This document shows, piece after piece, positions 7,808 to 17,330 of a stretch of 64,000 bases of DNA. A program made the translations under genes and the position numbers. The stretch comes from Candidatus Stoquefichus sp. (GTDB lineage: Bacteria > Bacillota_I > Bacilli_A > Erysipelotrichales > Coprobacillaceae): the NCBI GenBank assembly GCA_021768625.1, contig JAETUM010000001.1:33882-97881 (forward strand), read 5' to 3'. Under the pieces are notes generated by a model, which saw only the letters and a program-made list of their open reading frames with translations, had not been told where the DNA came from and searched no databases. Every line of letters starts with the position of its first letter. Position 1 is the first letter of the stretch.

Positions 7808-9142
7808 TTATTTCAAATTTAAATCATACCATGAATGTTTACATGCATCTTGCGTAACCAATACCTTATATCCTTTTCCTCCTGCTTCTAGAGCCTCTTT
7901 ATGACTTTTTTCTGGTCTTGTGGAGCTTCCATCACCACACACTACTGCTTTTGCTTCCTTTTTAACCTTAAGCGAGCTACAATTCATTTTCGATCCATGA
8001 TGTGGAACTATCAAAATATCATAACCAATTTTTCTACAATTCCAAATCAAATCTTTTATTGCATCATATGGAACATCACCACAAAATAAACTTTCTACCC
8101 TTTTATTCATGTTATCATTTTTAATTTCTATAATCATACCTCCACAATTTTCTCTTGATATAGTTCCTTTAACTCTATTTTCTCCAAGGTAAAACAATAT
8201 ATTAGATCTTGGTGTACTTATTTCAACCAATTTTCTAGCATTAATATCTCTTTTGATTATAGTTAATTTATTTTTTACCGATAAATAAGCAGCTAAACGT
8301 TTTGCTCCAATTGACCTTGTCTTTTCTATCTCAGGTGCAAACCATGGACAATCAAATAATCTATTTTGAGCATATACGCATCCCATTATATGATCATCAT
8401 CCCAATGCGAAAGAAAAACAATATCTGGTTTTATCTTATGAAAATCTCTAACAGCCATTCCATATTTATTTCTTTTATCATATGGATGTTGCTTTAAATG
8501 ATAACCCACATCATACATTACATTAAATTCAGTATTATCATTTATATTATTGCCTCTTAAATTAATTAAATTTCCATTACCGACATTATAAACCCTTGCC
8601 AATGAAAATTGAATACCATTTAATAATCCTTTAATCCTATTTTCTACTTCGCAATCTAAACTTGCTTTTACACTCACATAAACATCATTTATATCATCAA
8701 CAGTTGTTTTATCAAGTTCTTCATCTGATATATATACACAATGTTTATGATATATGATTGGACTTGCACTTTTTTCTATTTCACCTCTATATTCATGCCA
8801 TTCAAAGCGTTTTTTCTTAGAAAAACTTGCTTTATACCATTTATCACCCATTTTTTTCAATTTATCATATACATTAGAATGAGAATCGCCATAAATTATA
8901 AAACTGTAAAAATATGGTTTGTACTCTCTTATATTATTATTGGATGATTCAAAAAAATATGATTTATCATATTCTAACATACTTCTAGTTAAAATATTTA
9001 ATTTTGCAATTAACCCCATGTTTTCTAATTTATTGGAATTATCAATATTTTCATTAAGTATACTTACACTAACCCAAACTTCTTCACAAAAAACACTATG
9101 AAAAATTTTTTTAATCTTTTGATTATAATCTTTCTTTTCCAT
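7808..9142 (-). CDS. Metallo-beta-lactamase-fold hydrolase (ComEC-type MBL domain), likely defence-associated
   Basis: A 444-residue soluble protein. The N-terminal ~170 residues match nothing I recognise. The C-terminal part is an MBL fold of the ComEC type. It has ARVYNVGNGNLINLR with a DVG turn, the metal motif FLSHWDDDHIMG (HxDxDH), a late Asp in LFCGDVPYDAI and a His in LIVPHHGSK. There are no membrane helices, so it is not ComEC itself. Stand-alone proteins of this type occur in defence islands and may act on nucleic acids or nucleotides. It is separated by a 750-bp gap with a repeat from the methyltransferase-HNH operon, so it is likely a separate unit. Confidence 0.75.
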   Translation of the reverse strand: MEKKDYNQKIKKIFHSVFCEEVWVSVSILNENIDNSNKLENMGLIAKLNILTRSMLEYDKSYFFESSNNNIREYKPYFYSFIIYGDSHSNVYDKLKKMGDKWYKASFSKKKRFEWHEYRGEIEKSASPIIYHKHCVYISDEELDKTTVDDINDVYVSVKASLDCEVENRIKGLLNGIQFSLARVYNVGNGNLINLRGNNINDNTEFNVMYDVGYHLKQHPYDKRNKYGMAVRDFHKIKPDIVFLSHWDDDHIMGCVYAQNRLFDCPWFAPEIEKTRSIGAKRLAAYLSVKNKLTIIKRDINARKLVEISTPRSNILFYLGENRVKGTISRENCGGMIIEIKNDNMNKRVESLFCGDVPYDAIKDLIWNCRKIGYDILIVPHHGSKMNCSSLKVKKEAKAVVCGDGSSTRPEKSHKEALEAGGKGYKVLVTQDACKHSWYDLNLK

Positions 9143-9891
9143 CTCATATTCCTTTCCTAATATAATATTGTAACTTCAAATTATTACACATTTATATATT
9201 CAATTAAAAATAATATTATAGTTTTTAATCAATATCAAATTCTCAAAAAAACTGTAAAAATTCTTCTACACAATGATAATTACAGTAATATATTTGTTAA
9301 ATCCACATTTATTTATTAATTAATACTACATTAAACATATCACTTATGCTTCTAGTAGTTCCTTTATGGACATGTTATCCCATGCGATTTCGTCTCACAT
9401 CAAATTTGCATAAAGTATCGTCAAAACCATACGTTGATAAATTGCAATTTATCTTTTAATTTATCATAACGTATTTTTATCTCAAGTCATATGCAAATAG
9501 TATTTTCTTATATCATTATATTACAACACCCAGACACGTTTCCATAACTCCACCATAAAACTGCCTACCTTTTTTTCATTTTCATACACACTGTTCGTAA
9601 AAAAATACTGTCATTTTTGTAATGACAGTTATAAAATAGTGTTTTTTAGATCATTATTTTTTAATTAAAAACAATTGAAATTATATAGCACAATCATCTG
9701 TAATAAGAAACACTTTTTTGTAACGTTTTGGTCTATAAATAATAATACACTTATAATTCATTAAAAAACATAATATAGTATATTTTCCAAATATATCTAT
9801 TCTGAATACTAAAACAAATTATGCTTAAACTTTACTTTCAAAACTAAAATGTCAGAAAAATTTTATATTAATTTCACTTATATTTATGTAT
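9143..9891. other. Intergenic region holding repeat copy C
   Basis: About 750 bp without a supported ORF. Apart from repeat copy C (9455-9745) it is extremely AT-rich. The promoter of the MBL gene must lie at its left end, but I could not choose one. Confidence 0.4.
9455..9745. repeat. Dispersed repeat, copy C
   Basis: Collinear with copy A. It carries catatgcaaatag and tatatcattatattacaaca, then a 9-bp hairpin ACTGTCATT/AATGACAGT (9607-9615 with 9621-9629), then an AT-rich tail like that of A. The stem differs from copy A at two positions, each compensated on the other arm. Confidence 0.55.
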
Positions 9892-10476
9892 TTACTCTTT
9901 TACATTAAAAATTCTTTTCATCAAGTCATCTATTGAATTTTGAATCCGAATATACTCTTCCATTTTTTTATATTCAGTAATTTCTAGAATTTTTTTATTT
10001 AACTCTAACTTTTTTTCCCACAATAATTCTAATTTATATAGTGTTTCTATTGGTCTTTTTTCAAATTTGAATTTTCTAATCATATATTCTCCAACTTTTG
10101 TTTTAGGAATAATTTTACCACTTTCACTTCTTTTCAAATGAATATCAAAATCAGGAGTAGCAGGATCTACATATCCTTTTACCCCATCATTTGATTTAGA
10201 AGTATCCCTTGTTGGCCAATCGGAACTTTTCTTTCTGTTACAAGTAAAACATGAATATACAAGATTATCATATTTAATCTTTTTTGATGGATCAACACTT
10301 TGAGGAACAAAATGATCTATCTCAAATCCTTTTGTAGTTATTCTTTCACTTTTCCCACAATAACCGCATATATGATGAAAATCCTCTCTTAATGTAGGTA
10401 AATATTTTTTATAATCATTTTCCTCATGAATATTTTCACTACGTCGTATAATATATTTACCATGTACTCTAATCAT
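9892..10476 (-). CDS. HNH endonuclease (candidate effector of the defence operon)
   Basis: A 194-residue protein with an HNH/zinc-ribbon nuclease domain in its first half: CGYCGKSE, then FEIDHFVPQS with the catalytic His, then NLVYSCFTCNRKKS. Two CxxC pairs hold zinc and D-H supplies the active site. The C-terminal half is charged, helical and unassigned. The start overlaps the stop of the receiver gene by 8 bp, so it is the last gene of the tightly packed methyltransferase-kinase-receiver-HNH operon. DNA or RNA cleavage is expected from the family; control by the receiver is inference. Confidence 0.85.
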   Translation of the reverse strand: MIRVHGKYIIRRSENIHEENDYKKYLPTLREDFHHICGYCGKSERITTKGFEIDHFVPQSVDPSKKIKYDNLVYSCFTCNRKKSSDWPTRDTSKSNDGVKGYVDPATPDFDIHLKRSESGKIIPKTKVGEYMIRKFKFEKRPIETLYKLELLWEKKLELNKKILEITEYKKMEEYIRIQNSIDDLMKRIFNVKE

Positions 10477-11077
10477 CTTTCAATACCTTATCTAAATTCA
10501 TTAATATTTTATCTAGTTTTGCATTTACATTTTGATCAAGAAATTCAATAGGTATTTCATCAACTTCTCCATATGATTTTAAAATCTTAAAATCATGCTT
10601 TAATTCCTCTTCTTCGTCAAAAGTTAAAAAATCACTTTTTCTCTTATCAAATAATTCTTCATATCTATTAACCAATAATTTTAATCTATTTCTAAATATT
10701 TCTATATAATAAATAATTTTTTTAGCAAAGTCACTTAAATCAATTTCATTAAATATTTTTCTATCTATTGTAAATGCTTCTGGGACTAATTTATCTTCTA
10801 AAGAATCAGTCTTATAACTAGTTAAAATAGCAAAATGCATATCAGGAAGACTTTGATTCAAATATGCTAATAATTCAGTACCTACAAAATCATATTTTGG
10901 AATTAATTTATGATCAATAAATAAAAATTCTATTTTATTTTCTAAAATCCATTCATAAATATCCAATTTTGACATTTTTTTATCTGTACATATTAATTCT
11001 ATTCCATATTCAGATAAAGCATACGTATAATCAGAAAAGCTATCATTCTTATCGTCTATAAAACCTGCTATATACAT
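10469..11077 (-). CDS. Stand-alone receiver (REC) domain protein
   Basis: A 202-residue protein whose first ~115 residues look like a response-regulator receiver with all key positions. It has an acidic pair at 8-9 (FIDDKND), the probable phospho-acceptor Asp55 in FLFIDHKLI, Thr86 in AILTSYK and Lys107 in TIDRK. The C-terminal part is helical and charged with no DNA-binding motif, so output is probably through protein contact. It begins 4 bp after the kinase stop and overlaps the HNH start. It is therefore the natural phospho-partner of the GHKL kinase and may control the HNH nuclease. No exact family is recognised. Confidence 0.75.
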   Translation of the reverse strand: MYIAGFIDDKNDSFSDYTYALSEYGIELICTDKKMSKLDIYEWILENKIEFLFIDHKLIPKYDFVGTELLAYLNQSLPDMHFAILTSYKTDSLEDKLVPEAFTIDRKIFNEIDLSDFAKKIIYYIEIFRNRLKLLVNRYEELFDKRKSDFLTFDEEEELKHDFKILKSYGEVDEIPIEFLDQNVNAKLDKILMNLDKVLKDD

Positions 11078-11080
11078 AAG

Positions 11081-13357
11081 TTATACATCTCCTTTTAAGT
11101 ATATTTTTGCCTTAAAACCTCGTTCTATACTTTTATTATCTGTTAAATCTATACTGCCACTATAACCCTCTATAATTGACTTAACTATTCCCATTCCCAT
11201 TCCAGTTCCAATTAATTCACCAAATTCATCTCTTCTATCCGTTTCAAATTGATTTAAAATTCTATTAGGATTCTTTTTGTACTCCTCTGAAAGCCCTAAT
11301 CCATTATCCTCATATTCAATTTCTAATTCTGTATCTAAATTTATTTTTACTTTTATCTCTTTATTTACACTATCTTCTTTATCAAACGAAGCAATACTAT
11401 TAGTAATCAAATTATTTAATATAGTTTCAATTTCATATGGAAAGCAATTAAACATAACAGTAGGATCAATACTTTCTAATACTAAAGATATTCCTTTTGG
11501 AGCTAATAATTCATTCCAATTTTGAAATAAATTTTCTAAATGATCCACAATATCTATTTTTTGCTTTTTTCGCTTGTTTTTTCTTAATGAATTAATTGTA
11601 ATTTCAAACCAAGAATTTAAACTTTTTCTGACATTGTAAGAATCCTCTAATGCTTTTTTACAAATATCTAAATCGTTTCTATTTAAAGCATTTAAGGCTG
11701 TTCTTGTTTTACTTCCTAACAATAATGTTAGTGCCTTTAGTTCATGAATATATGTGTTTGTTACTATACCAGTTGCGGCTAATGTCATCAATAAGTTATT
11801 TTCATCTATCAAATCCTTTATCTCTTCATTTTTCTTATCAATTACTTTTTGTGCGTCAACTGCTGAAACTGTTACATTTAATGTAGGCTGAGAAGTAGAG
11901 ATATTTTCTTTACCACTTTCTTCTTCATTTTTTAACTCTTGTTTTGCAATTTCTGCAATTTGACTTTCTAATCTTTCAGTTTCTTCAATAATATTATTGT
12001 ATTCTCTTAAATTTCTAAATACATATTGTCTATCAATTTCAAATAAAGATATCACATAGCAAATTGTTTCTTTTAATGCTAAAAATTCTTTTGTTTCTAC
12101 AATACCTTCTCTATTAGATTGATCCATTAAATTATCATTTGTTCTCGAAATATTGATTACGCCAAATATTTGATCGCATCTAACTTTCCAACTTCCTTTT
12201 CCTGTTATTGCAGCGGGTGATTTTGCTTTTTTTCTATCTAATAGCAACCAATCATAACTTGAAGTATTGTACTCTCCATAAGGTCTAACCCTAAAACTAT
12301 CACGATATAGCTTAATACCTGTAAATATTTCATTAACTTTTTTTGGCGAAGGATATCTATAAAAATATTTTTCTTTATCTTTTTTTGTAGTATTTAACTT
12401 AGTAAAATAGAGTTCTCCATCAAAATTCCCTGCAAATCCTTCATTGAATCCTGGTAACATTTCTGTAACATCCAAATTATATTCTATTGGTGCAGAATCA
12501 AAATATTTTTTATCCACTTCACTAAAACCCTCAAAATTATGTTCCTTTAATGTCATATTTATTTTATCAAACTCATTAATTAAATCAAATTCATTTCTAT
12601 AAATGCTGACTAAAGCTCTATCACCAGTTACTTTGAAGGTTATTTTGTAATCATAATTAAAATCCTCAGCGTTTACTAATACTTCTGCTTCATCAATATT
12701 AAATCTATTACAAAATGTATAAATTTTAAATTGTTTAGAAATATTGATTGGTATTAATGAACGCAAATTATCCATAATTTTATTGATTCGTGCCTCAGAC
12801 CACTTATCCCTAAGCCCAGATAATTTAAAAATTGTTCCAGTTTCAAATTCAACATTATTTATTAATTGGTTTATGTAATCATTATGAACATCTTTTAAAA
12901 ACTCTTTAACAGTAATATCAGTTTTATCCAACTCAGCAGTTATATCAGTGATATTACTGTCCCCTTCAAAATCTTTCCAATTTACTTTCCATAACAATTT
13001 TTCATTATCGTTAATTGTAAGCATTTCACAAAAATCTGCAATTCTATCTAAAGCAAATCGTCCTATTCCCTTAGCTCCAGTTTGGACACGACCTTTTTTA
13101 CTAATATACTTATTCCTTTTGGTAGAACGACCAATTGTCATCCAATGGTTAATAATAATATTTTCTGTCATTCCACAACCATTATCAATTAAATAAACAT
13201 TGTCATCTATATCATCATAATACAAAATACAAATTGAGGAATCTGCATCATATGTATTCTTAACAAGTTCTAAAATAGCCCCATTTAATGTAGCAACATT
13301 TTCTCTACCTATCAATCTAGCTGTATATGCATTAACATTAAAATTAACTTTTGACAT
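11081..13357 (-). CDS. Soluble histidine kinase with an extra N-terminal Hsp90/MutL-like ATPase domain
   Basis: A 758-residue protein with two separate GHKL ATPase modules. The first is Hsp90/MutL-like: ILELVKNTYDADS (about 28-40), LIDNGCGM and GAKGIGRFALDRI. The second, at the C-terminus, is of histidine-kinase type: H-box-like YIHELKALTLLLGSK, N-box LNNLITNSIASF, EDNGLGLS and GTGMGMGIVKSI. There are no membrane helices, so it senses something cytoplasmic. It follows the methyltransferase by 19 bp and precedes the receiver by 3 bp. I infer a phosphorelay from this kinase to the receiver that switches on the HNH protein. Family members are usually annotated only as ATP-binding protein. Confidence 0.82.
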   Translation of the reverse strand: MSKVNFNVNAYTARLIGRENVATLNGAILELVKNTYDADSSICILYYDDIDDNVYLIDNGCGMTENIIINHWMTIGRSTKRNKYISKKGRVQTGAKGIGRFALDRIADFCEMLTINDNEKLLWKVNWKDFEGDSNITDITAELDKTDITVKEFLKDVHNDYINQLINNVEFETGTIFKLSGLRDKWSEARINKIMDNLRSLIPINISKQFKIYTFCNRFNIDEAEVLVNAEDFNYDYKITFKVTGDRALVSIYRNEFDLINEFDKINMTLKEHNFEGFSEVDKKYFDSAPIEYNLDVTEMLPGFNEGFAGNFDGELYFTKLNTTKKDKEKYFYRYPSPKKVNEIFTGIKLYRDSFRVRPYGEYNTSSYDWLLLDRKKAKSPAAITGKGSWKVRCDQIFGVINISRTNDNLMDQSNREGIVETKEFLALKETICYVISLFEIDRQYVFRNLREYNNIIEETERLESQIAEIAKQELKNEEESGKENISTSQPTLNVTVSAVDAQKVIDKKNEEIKDLIDENNLLMTLAATGIVTNTYIHELKALTLLLGSKTRTALNALNRNDLDICKKALEDSYNVRKSLNSWFEITINSLRKNKRKKQKIDIVDHLENLFQNWNELLAPKGISLVLESIDPTVMFNCFPYEIETILNNLITNSIASFDKEDSVNKEIKVKINLDTELEIEYEDNGLGLSEEYKKNPNRILNQFETDRRDEFGELIGTGMGMGIVKSIIEGYSGSIDLTDNKSIERGFKAKIYLKGDV

Positions 13358-13376
13358 ATAATCACTCCCTTCGCTT

Positions 13377-14786
13377 TTAATATTGGTAATTTTTTATATC
13401 ATTTACAGAAATTCTTACAGATGTCCCATTTGATTTGATACCAACTATATTTGCATAGTCAATAAATCTTTGACTTGTTAATATTTCAATAGCTCTATTT
13501 AAGTCATTATTTTCTTTACTTGTAATAACTATTCCTGAATAAGGAATAACATTTTCATCCAATCTATTTATTATCACTTGTTTAGATATAATTGTTGACA
13601 TCAACAATTTCTCTTGATTCAAATGTGATAAAGCTTGAGATCTTCCATATTCATACCACTGTGCTGAAACATCCTTTTTTCTTTTATCTAACTTTTCTCT
13701 AAATCTATTTAAGTATTGGAATGTTCCTGGATATTTTTTCTGAAATTTTGGACCGATTCTTACCAGTTTCCCATTATAGTAATTATATGGGAAAATAATT
13801 TTCTCTTCTTTATTCAGTGTAAGTCCTCTTGGACTAGCCGCATCTCTAACAATTTCTTTTTCTATAGAATCTTCTCCAACAATAATATATTGTTCATTTT
13901 CTTCAAATTCTTTTAAAACAAAAGCTTCATTCAAGAGAGTTGCAATTGAAATGAAAACATCATAATTATCTCCAAACGTATTATCATACTTTATATTTTC
14001 ATTCAAATTATAAAAAAGCCATTTATTGTCTAAAGACTCTTTATTTATGTTGTATTCTATATGCTTGGACATATTTCTATATTTAATGTTACTAACTTCT
14101 TCATTATCACATATAATAATAGATGATGTTGTAAGTCTCTTATTAAATAACTTTATATCATCATAATCTATTATTCCTCTAATTTTAGGTAAAATTAATT
14201 CTCGAATCTTTTGCCCAAATCTATTTTTGAATATATTATTAGGAATCAGATATACAAGTTTTCCACTTTGATTTAATACTGAAAGAGATTTTTCTATAAA
14301 TGCATAATAATAGTCAGGTTTACCTTCCTTACAAGATATAAAGTTTGACTTTATATATATTCTTGTCTCTATATCTAAATCCGAATAAGAAATATAAGGT
14401 GGATTACCAATAATATAATCAAACTTCATCTGTATATCCTCTTTTAGAAAATCCCTCTCAAAAATTTTCCAATCAACATTTTTAATCCCAAAATTTTTAA
14501 CTTCATTATTTATTCTTTCTAGACATTTTTGTAAATGCTTACTATCTATTTCATATGCATAAATATCTTTTTCTAAACCTTTTTTTATTTCTTTTATAGA
14601 ATAACCTTCATCTAATGATGTATTTATATACATTTTTACTATCTCAACTAATATATTTCCGTCACCACATGAATTTTCTAATACTTTTTTTCCAAATAAA
14701 GAGGAGTTATACTCAATAGTATTTAGCATAAAATCAACTATATCTTTTGGAGTAAAAACTTGACAATTTTTATAAAACTCCTTCAT
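13377..14786 (-). CDS. Eco57I/TaqI-like N6-adenine DNA methyltransferase
   Basis: A 469-residue type II-like methyltransferase. It opens with the Q-motif-like CQVFTPKDIVDFML, has the AdoMet motif VLENSCGDGNIL and the catalytic motif IIGNPPYISYS (NPPY). The second half resembles the specificity region of Eco57I/TaqI-type enzymes. It is the first gene of a four-gene operon and should mark host DNA as self. No classical restriction endonuclease is present; the HNH protein three genes on is the only nuclease. Its start lies 82 bp from the stop of the serine recombinase, so it may be ICE cargo or the first gene outside the ICE. Confidence 0.9.
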   Translation of the reverse strand: MKEFYKNCQVFTPKDIVDFMLNTIEYNSSLFGKKVLENSCGDGNILVEIVKMYINTSLDEGYSIKEIKKGLEKDIYAYEIDSKHLQKCLERINNEVKNFGIKNVDWKIFERDFLKEDIQMKFDYIIGNPPYISYSDLDIETRIYIKSNFISCKEGKPDYYYAFIEKSLSVLNQSGKLVYLIPNNIFKNRFGQKIRELILPKIRGIIDYDDIKLFNKRLTTSSIIICDNEEVSNIKYRNMSKHIEYNINKESLDNKWLFYNLNENIKYDNTFGDNYDVFISIATLLNEAFVLKEFEENEQYIIVGEDSIEKEIVRDAASPRGLTLNKEEKIIFPYNYYNGKLVRIGPKFQKKYPGTFQYLNRFREKLDKRKKDVSAQWYEYGRSQALSHLNQEKLLMSTIISKQVIINRLDENVIPYSGIVITSKENNDLNRAIEILTSQRFIDYANIVGIKSNGTSVRISVNDIKNYQY

Positions 14787-14813
14787 GAATATACACCCCC
14801 ATTATTATGCATA

Positions 14814-14819
14814 ATTATA
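14814..14819 (-). promoter_or_regulatory. Probable -10 box of the defence operon
   Basis: TATAAT on the minus strand in the 82-bp gap before the methyltransferase. It lies 17 bp after a TTAAA-type -35 and 27 bp before the ATG. If the ICE end lies in this gap, insertion could have shaped this promoter. Confidence 0.45.
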
Positions 14820-14868
14820 CCTTATATTTATTTCAATTTAACTTTTATAATTCTCATCTCAATTTTTA

Positions 14869-16431
14869 TTAGATTTTTTGATTAATAACAAACCCACCTT
14901 TAAATTGAACTTCTATTTCATTTTTATTTTTTACTACTATCTTATTAATTAACTTTCTTATTAGTGTTTCATCATATTCCGTTATTGGTTTAAGATTTAT
15001 ATCCATCTTCCCATTATTTTTTAAATCATTTTGATATTTAAGTCTTCTATATTCATTATTTAAATCATCTCTTTGACTTTTATATTCCTTCATCTTTGTT
15101 CCTATAGCAATCAGCTTATCTTCATTATCAGGATCTAACATAATCTGTTTTATAGTTTCCTTAAGTTTATCCATTTGCTCTTCAATCTGTCTTATCTTAT
15201 TTTGTAAATCATCAATATCTAATGTCGTTTGGGAACTTTTTTCATTGATTTGACAATTTCTATATGAATTAATCGATTCAACAAGTGCATGTTTCAAATT
15301 ATCTTCTATTACATAATCTGAATGACATTTTACACCTTTTCTTAGTCGTTCTTTACATCCATATCTTACCTCTATATTTCCATTATGTTTTGTCCATGAT
15401 TTTCTTCGCATAGGACTACCACATTTCCCACAAACAAGTAAGTTGCTTAAGACATATTTTGAATTAAGTATCTTCTCACCACGCTTCTGTTTCCATTTAT
15501 CATTAATATCTGCCATCCTTTCTTGTACTGCAATAAATATTTCTTTTGGTACAATAGCTTCATGAGAGTTTTCTACAATATATTTTCTAACCTCTCCATT
15601 ATTTTTAACTCGTTTATGTGTTAAGAAATCTTTTGTATAGCTTTTTTGATTAATGCAGTTACCTGCATATTTTTCATTTCCTAATATACTTCTAATAACT
15701 GATGGATTCCATACATCTTTTCCTGTAACTGTTGGAACCCTTTCATTTGTTAGTATATCAGCAATTTCTCTATAATTGAGTCCCTTCAAAAAGAGGTTAA
15801 ATATCCTTTTGACAATTCTTGCTTCTTCATTAATAATAAGTTCACCATTTTCATCTCGATCATACCCAAGAAATCTGGAGGTAACAAGCATGACTTCTCC
15901 TCTTTCAAATTTAGCTTTATAACCCCATTTCACATTTTCTGATATGCTACAGCTTTCTTCCTGAGCAACACTTGAAGCAATCGTTAAATGTAATTCAATG
16001 TTATCTTCTAATGTATTAAGATTTTCCTTTTCAAAATATACTCCTATCCCTCTTTCTTTCAGCATTCTACATGTCATGAGAGAATCAACAGTATTTCTAG
16101 CGAATCTACTCACAGATTTAGTAATAATCAAATCAATTTTACCTTGCTTGCACATCTTAATCATTTTATTGAATCCTGTTCTTTTAAAAGTATTCGTACC
16201 GCTTATCCCTTCATCAGTAAATACATCAACAAATATCCAATTAGGATTACTTTGAATATAATCAGTATAATAACACACCTGATTATTATAGCTGGTTATC
16301 TGATCTTCATCATCAGATGAAACTCTGGCATACGCACAAACTCTTAACTTTCGCAATGGATTTTTAAAATCATTCTTTATGAGCAATGGATTAACTTCAT
16401 CTATAGTAATTCTCTTTGTTGCTCTAGCCAT
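14869..16431 (-). CDS. Large serine recombinase (ICE integrase candidate)
   Basis: A 520-residue large serine recombinase. The resolvase domain begins LRVCAYARVSSDDEDQITSYNNQ with the catalytic serine in ARVSS, and continues DEGISGTNTFKRTGFNKMI and SVSRFARNTVD. A recombinase domain (NPSVIRSILGNEKYAGNCIN) and a zinc ribbon (LLVCGKCGSPMRRKSW with a second Cys pair) follow, then a coiled coil (about 400-470). It is last of three adjacent recombinase-family genes and the outermost one, as expected for the enzyme that inserts and excises the element. The att site is likely just downstream, near 14800-14868. Confidence 0.92.
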   Translation of the reverse strand: MARATKRITIDEVNPLLIKNDFKNPLRKLRVCAYARVSSDDEDQITSYNNQVCYYTDYIQSNPNWIFVDVFTDEGISGTNTFKRTGFNKMIKMCKQGKIDLIITKSVSRFARNTVDSLMTCRMLKERGIGVYFEKENLNTLEDNIELHLTIASSVAQEESCSISENVKWGYKAKFERGEVMLVTSRFLGYDRDENGELIINEEARIVKRIFNLFLKGLNYREIADILTNERVPTVTGKDVWNPSVIRSILGNEKYAGNCINQKSYTKDFLTHKRVKNNGEVRKYIVENSHEAIVPKEIFIAVQERMADINDKWKQKRGEKILNSKYVLSNLLVCGKCGSPMRRKSWTKHNGNIEVRYGCKERLRKGVKCHSDYVIEDNLKHALVESINSYRNCQINEKSSQTTLDIDDLQNKIRQIEEQMDKLKETIKQIMLDPDNEDKLIAIGTKMKEYKSQRDDLNNEYRRLKYQNDLKNNGKMDINLKPITEYDETLIRKLINKIVVKNKNEIEVQFKGGFVINQKI

Positions 16432-16455
16432 ACTGTTAGCCCCTCCTTCCTATAA

Positions 16456-17328
16456 CTAAATATTTATAGACTCTTCAATAATCTGATTATTAATAAGTTC
16501 TATATAGACCTTCTTGTTTGTTGAATCTATAATGATTTCTTTTAAAATTTCAGTTATCATTTTATAATCCAACATATCTCTATTTCTCATCATCGATAAA
16601 CTCTTATAAACTTTCTGATATAAAAGCATATGATTTTCAATCAGGGAATCATCATATTCAAATTGAGCTTTCATCTGTGCAATATTTAAAAGATAATTTA
16701 TATCCTTTTTATTTGTTATTCCATCTTCCAAACTGTGTTGAAGATGTCTAATCTCTGCTGAATGCTGATGATGAATTATCTTTGGATGGATCTCAATTTT
16801 CCGTGGATTATCTATCAATTTTTTAAATGCATTATTTATTGAATTTTCTAATTCATCATTTAAAATGACACATGAATTGCAATATCTTTTACCTTTATTC
16901 TTTCTTGTATTACAATACCATTCAATTTTTGAATGATTATATCTATTTTTATATGGATGATATAAACAATGGCAACTATCACATTTTATAAATCCTATGA
17001 ATGGATGTTCTATTTTTAATTTTGGTGTTTTATTAATGATATTAGTATTAGCTTTTTGAAAGTCAGCTGATTGTATAATCTTTGGATATATCCCTATACC
17101 TGTATAATCTTGATTTCTAATAATCTGTAATATCCTTGGATGATACCAGGCTTTAGCATTATAGAAAGTTCTAACTTTATCGTTATTTAAAATTCTTGCT
17201 ATATGATTTGCACTTTTGCCTTCCTTTGCATATTTAAAAATTCTTTTTACAATTTCAGCTTCATCTTTTTTGATAATAATTTTTCCATTCTTTATTGCAT
17301 ATCCTACATAAACATGATGTTCATCCAT
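16456..17328 (-). CDS. Serine-recombinase-like protein lacking the catalytic resolvase domain
   Basis: A 290-residue protein that corresponds only to the C-terminal part of a large serine recombinase. It contains VYVGYAIKNGKIIIKKDEAEIVKRIFKYA, the recombinase domain (WYHPRILQIIRNQDYTGIGI), the zinc ribbon (FIKCDSCHCLYHPYKN, then WYCNT and CNSC) and a coiled-coil tail. There is no ARVSS serine motif. The ATG follows the stop of the upstream recombinase by 2 bp and the sequence diverges from both neighbours, so it is a conserved accessory gene rather than a fragment of either. A DNA-binding or directionality role is plausible. Confidence 0.8.
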   Translation of the reverse strand: MDEHHVYVGYAIKNGKIIIKKDEAEIVKRIFKYAKEGKSANHIARILNNDKVRTFYNAKAWYHPRILQIIRNQDYTGIGIYPKIIQSADFQKANTNIINKTPKLKIEHPFIGFIKCDSCHCLYHPYKNRYNHSKIEWYCNTRKNKGKRYCNSCVILNDELENSINNAFKKLIDNPRKIEIHPKIIHHQHSAEIRHLQHSLEDGITNKKDINYLLNIAQMKAQFEYDDSLIENHMLLYQKVYKSLSMMRNRDMLDYKMITEILKEIIIDSTNKKVYIELINNQIIEESINI

Positions 17329-17330
17329 TT

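Noticed and set aside
7808..14786. Classical type I or type II restriction-modification system
   Set aside because: There is a methyltransferase and an HNH nuclease, but the kinase and receiver between them and the lack of HsdR/HsdS or a paired restriction enzyme do not fit.
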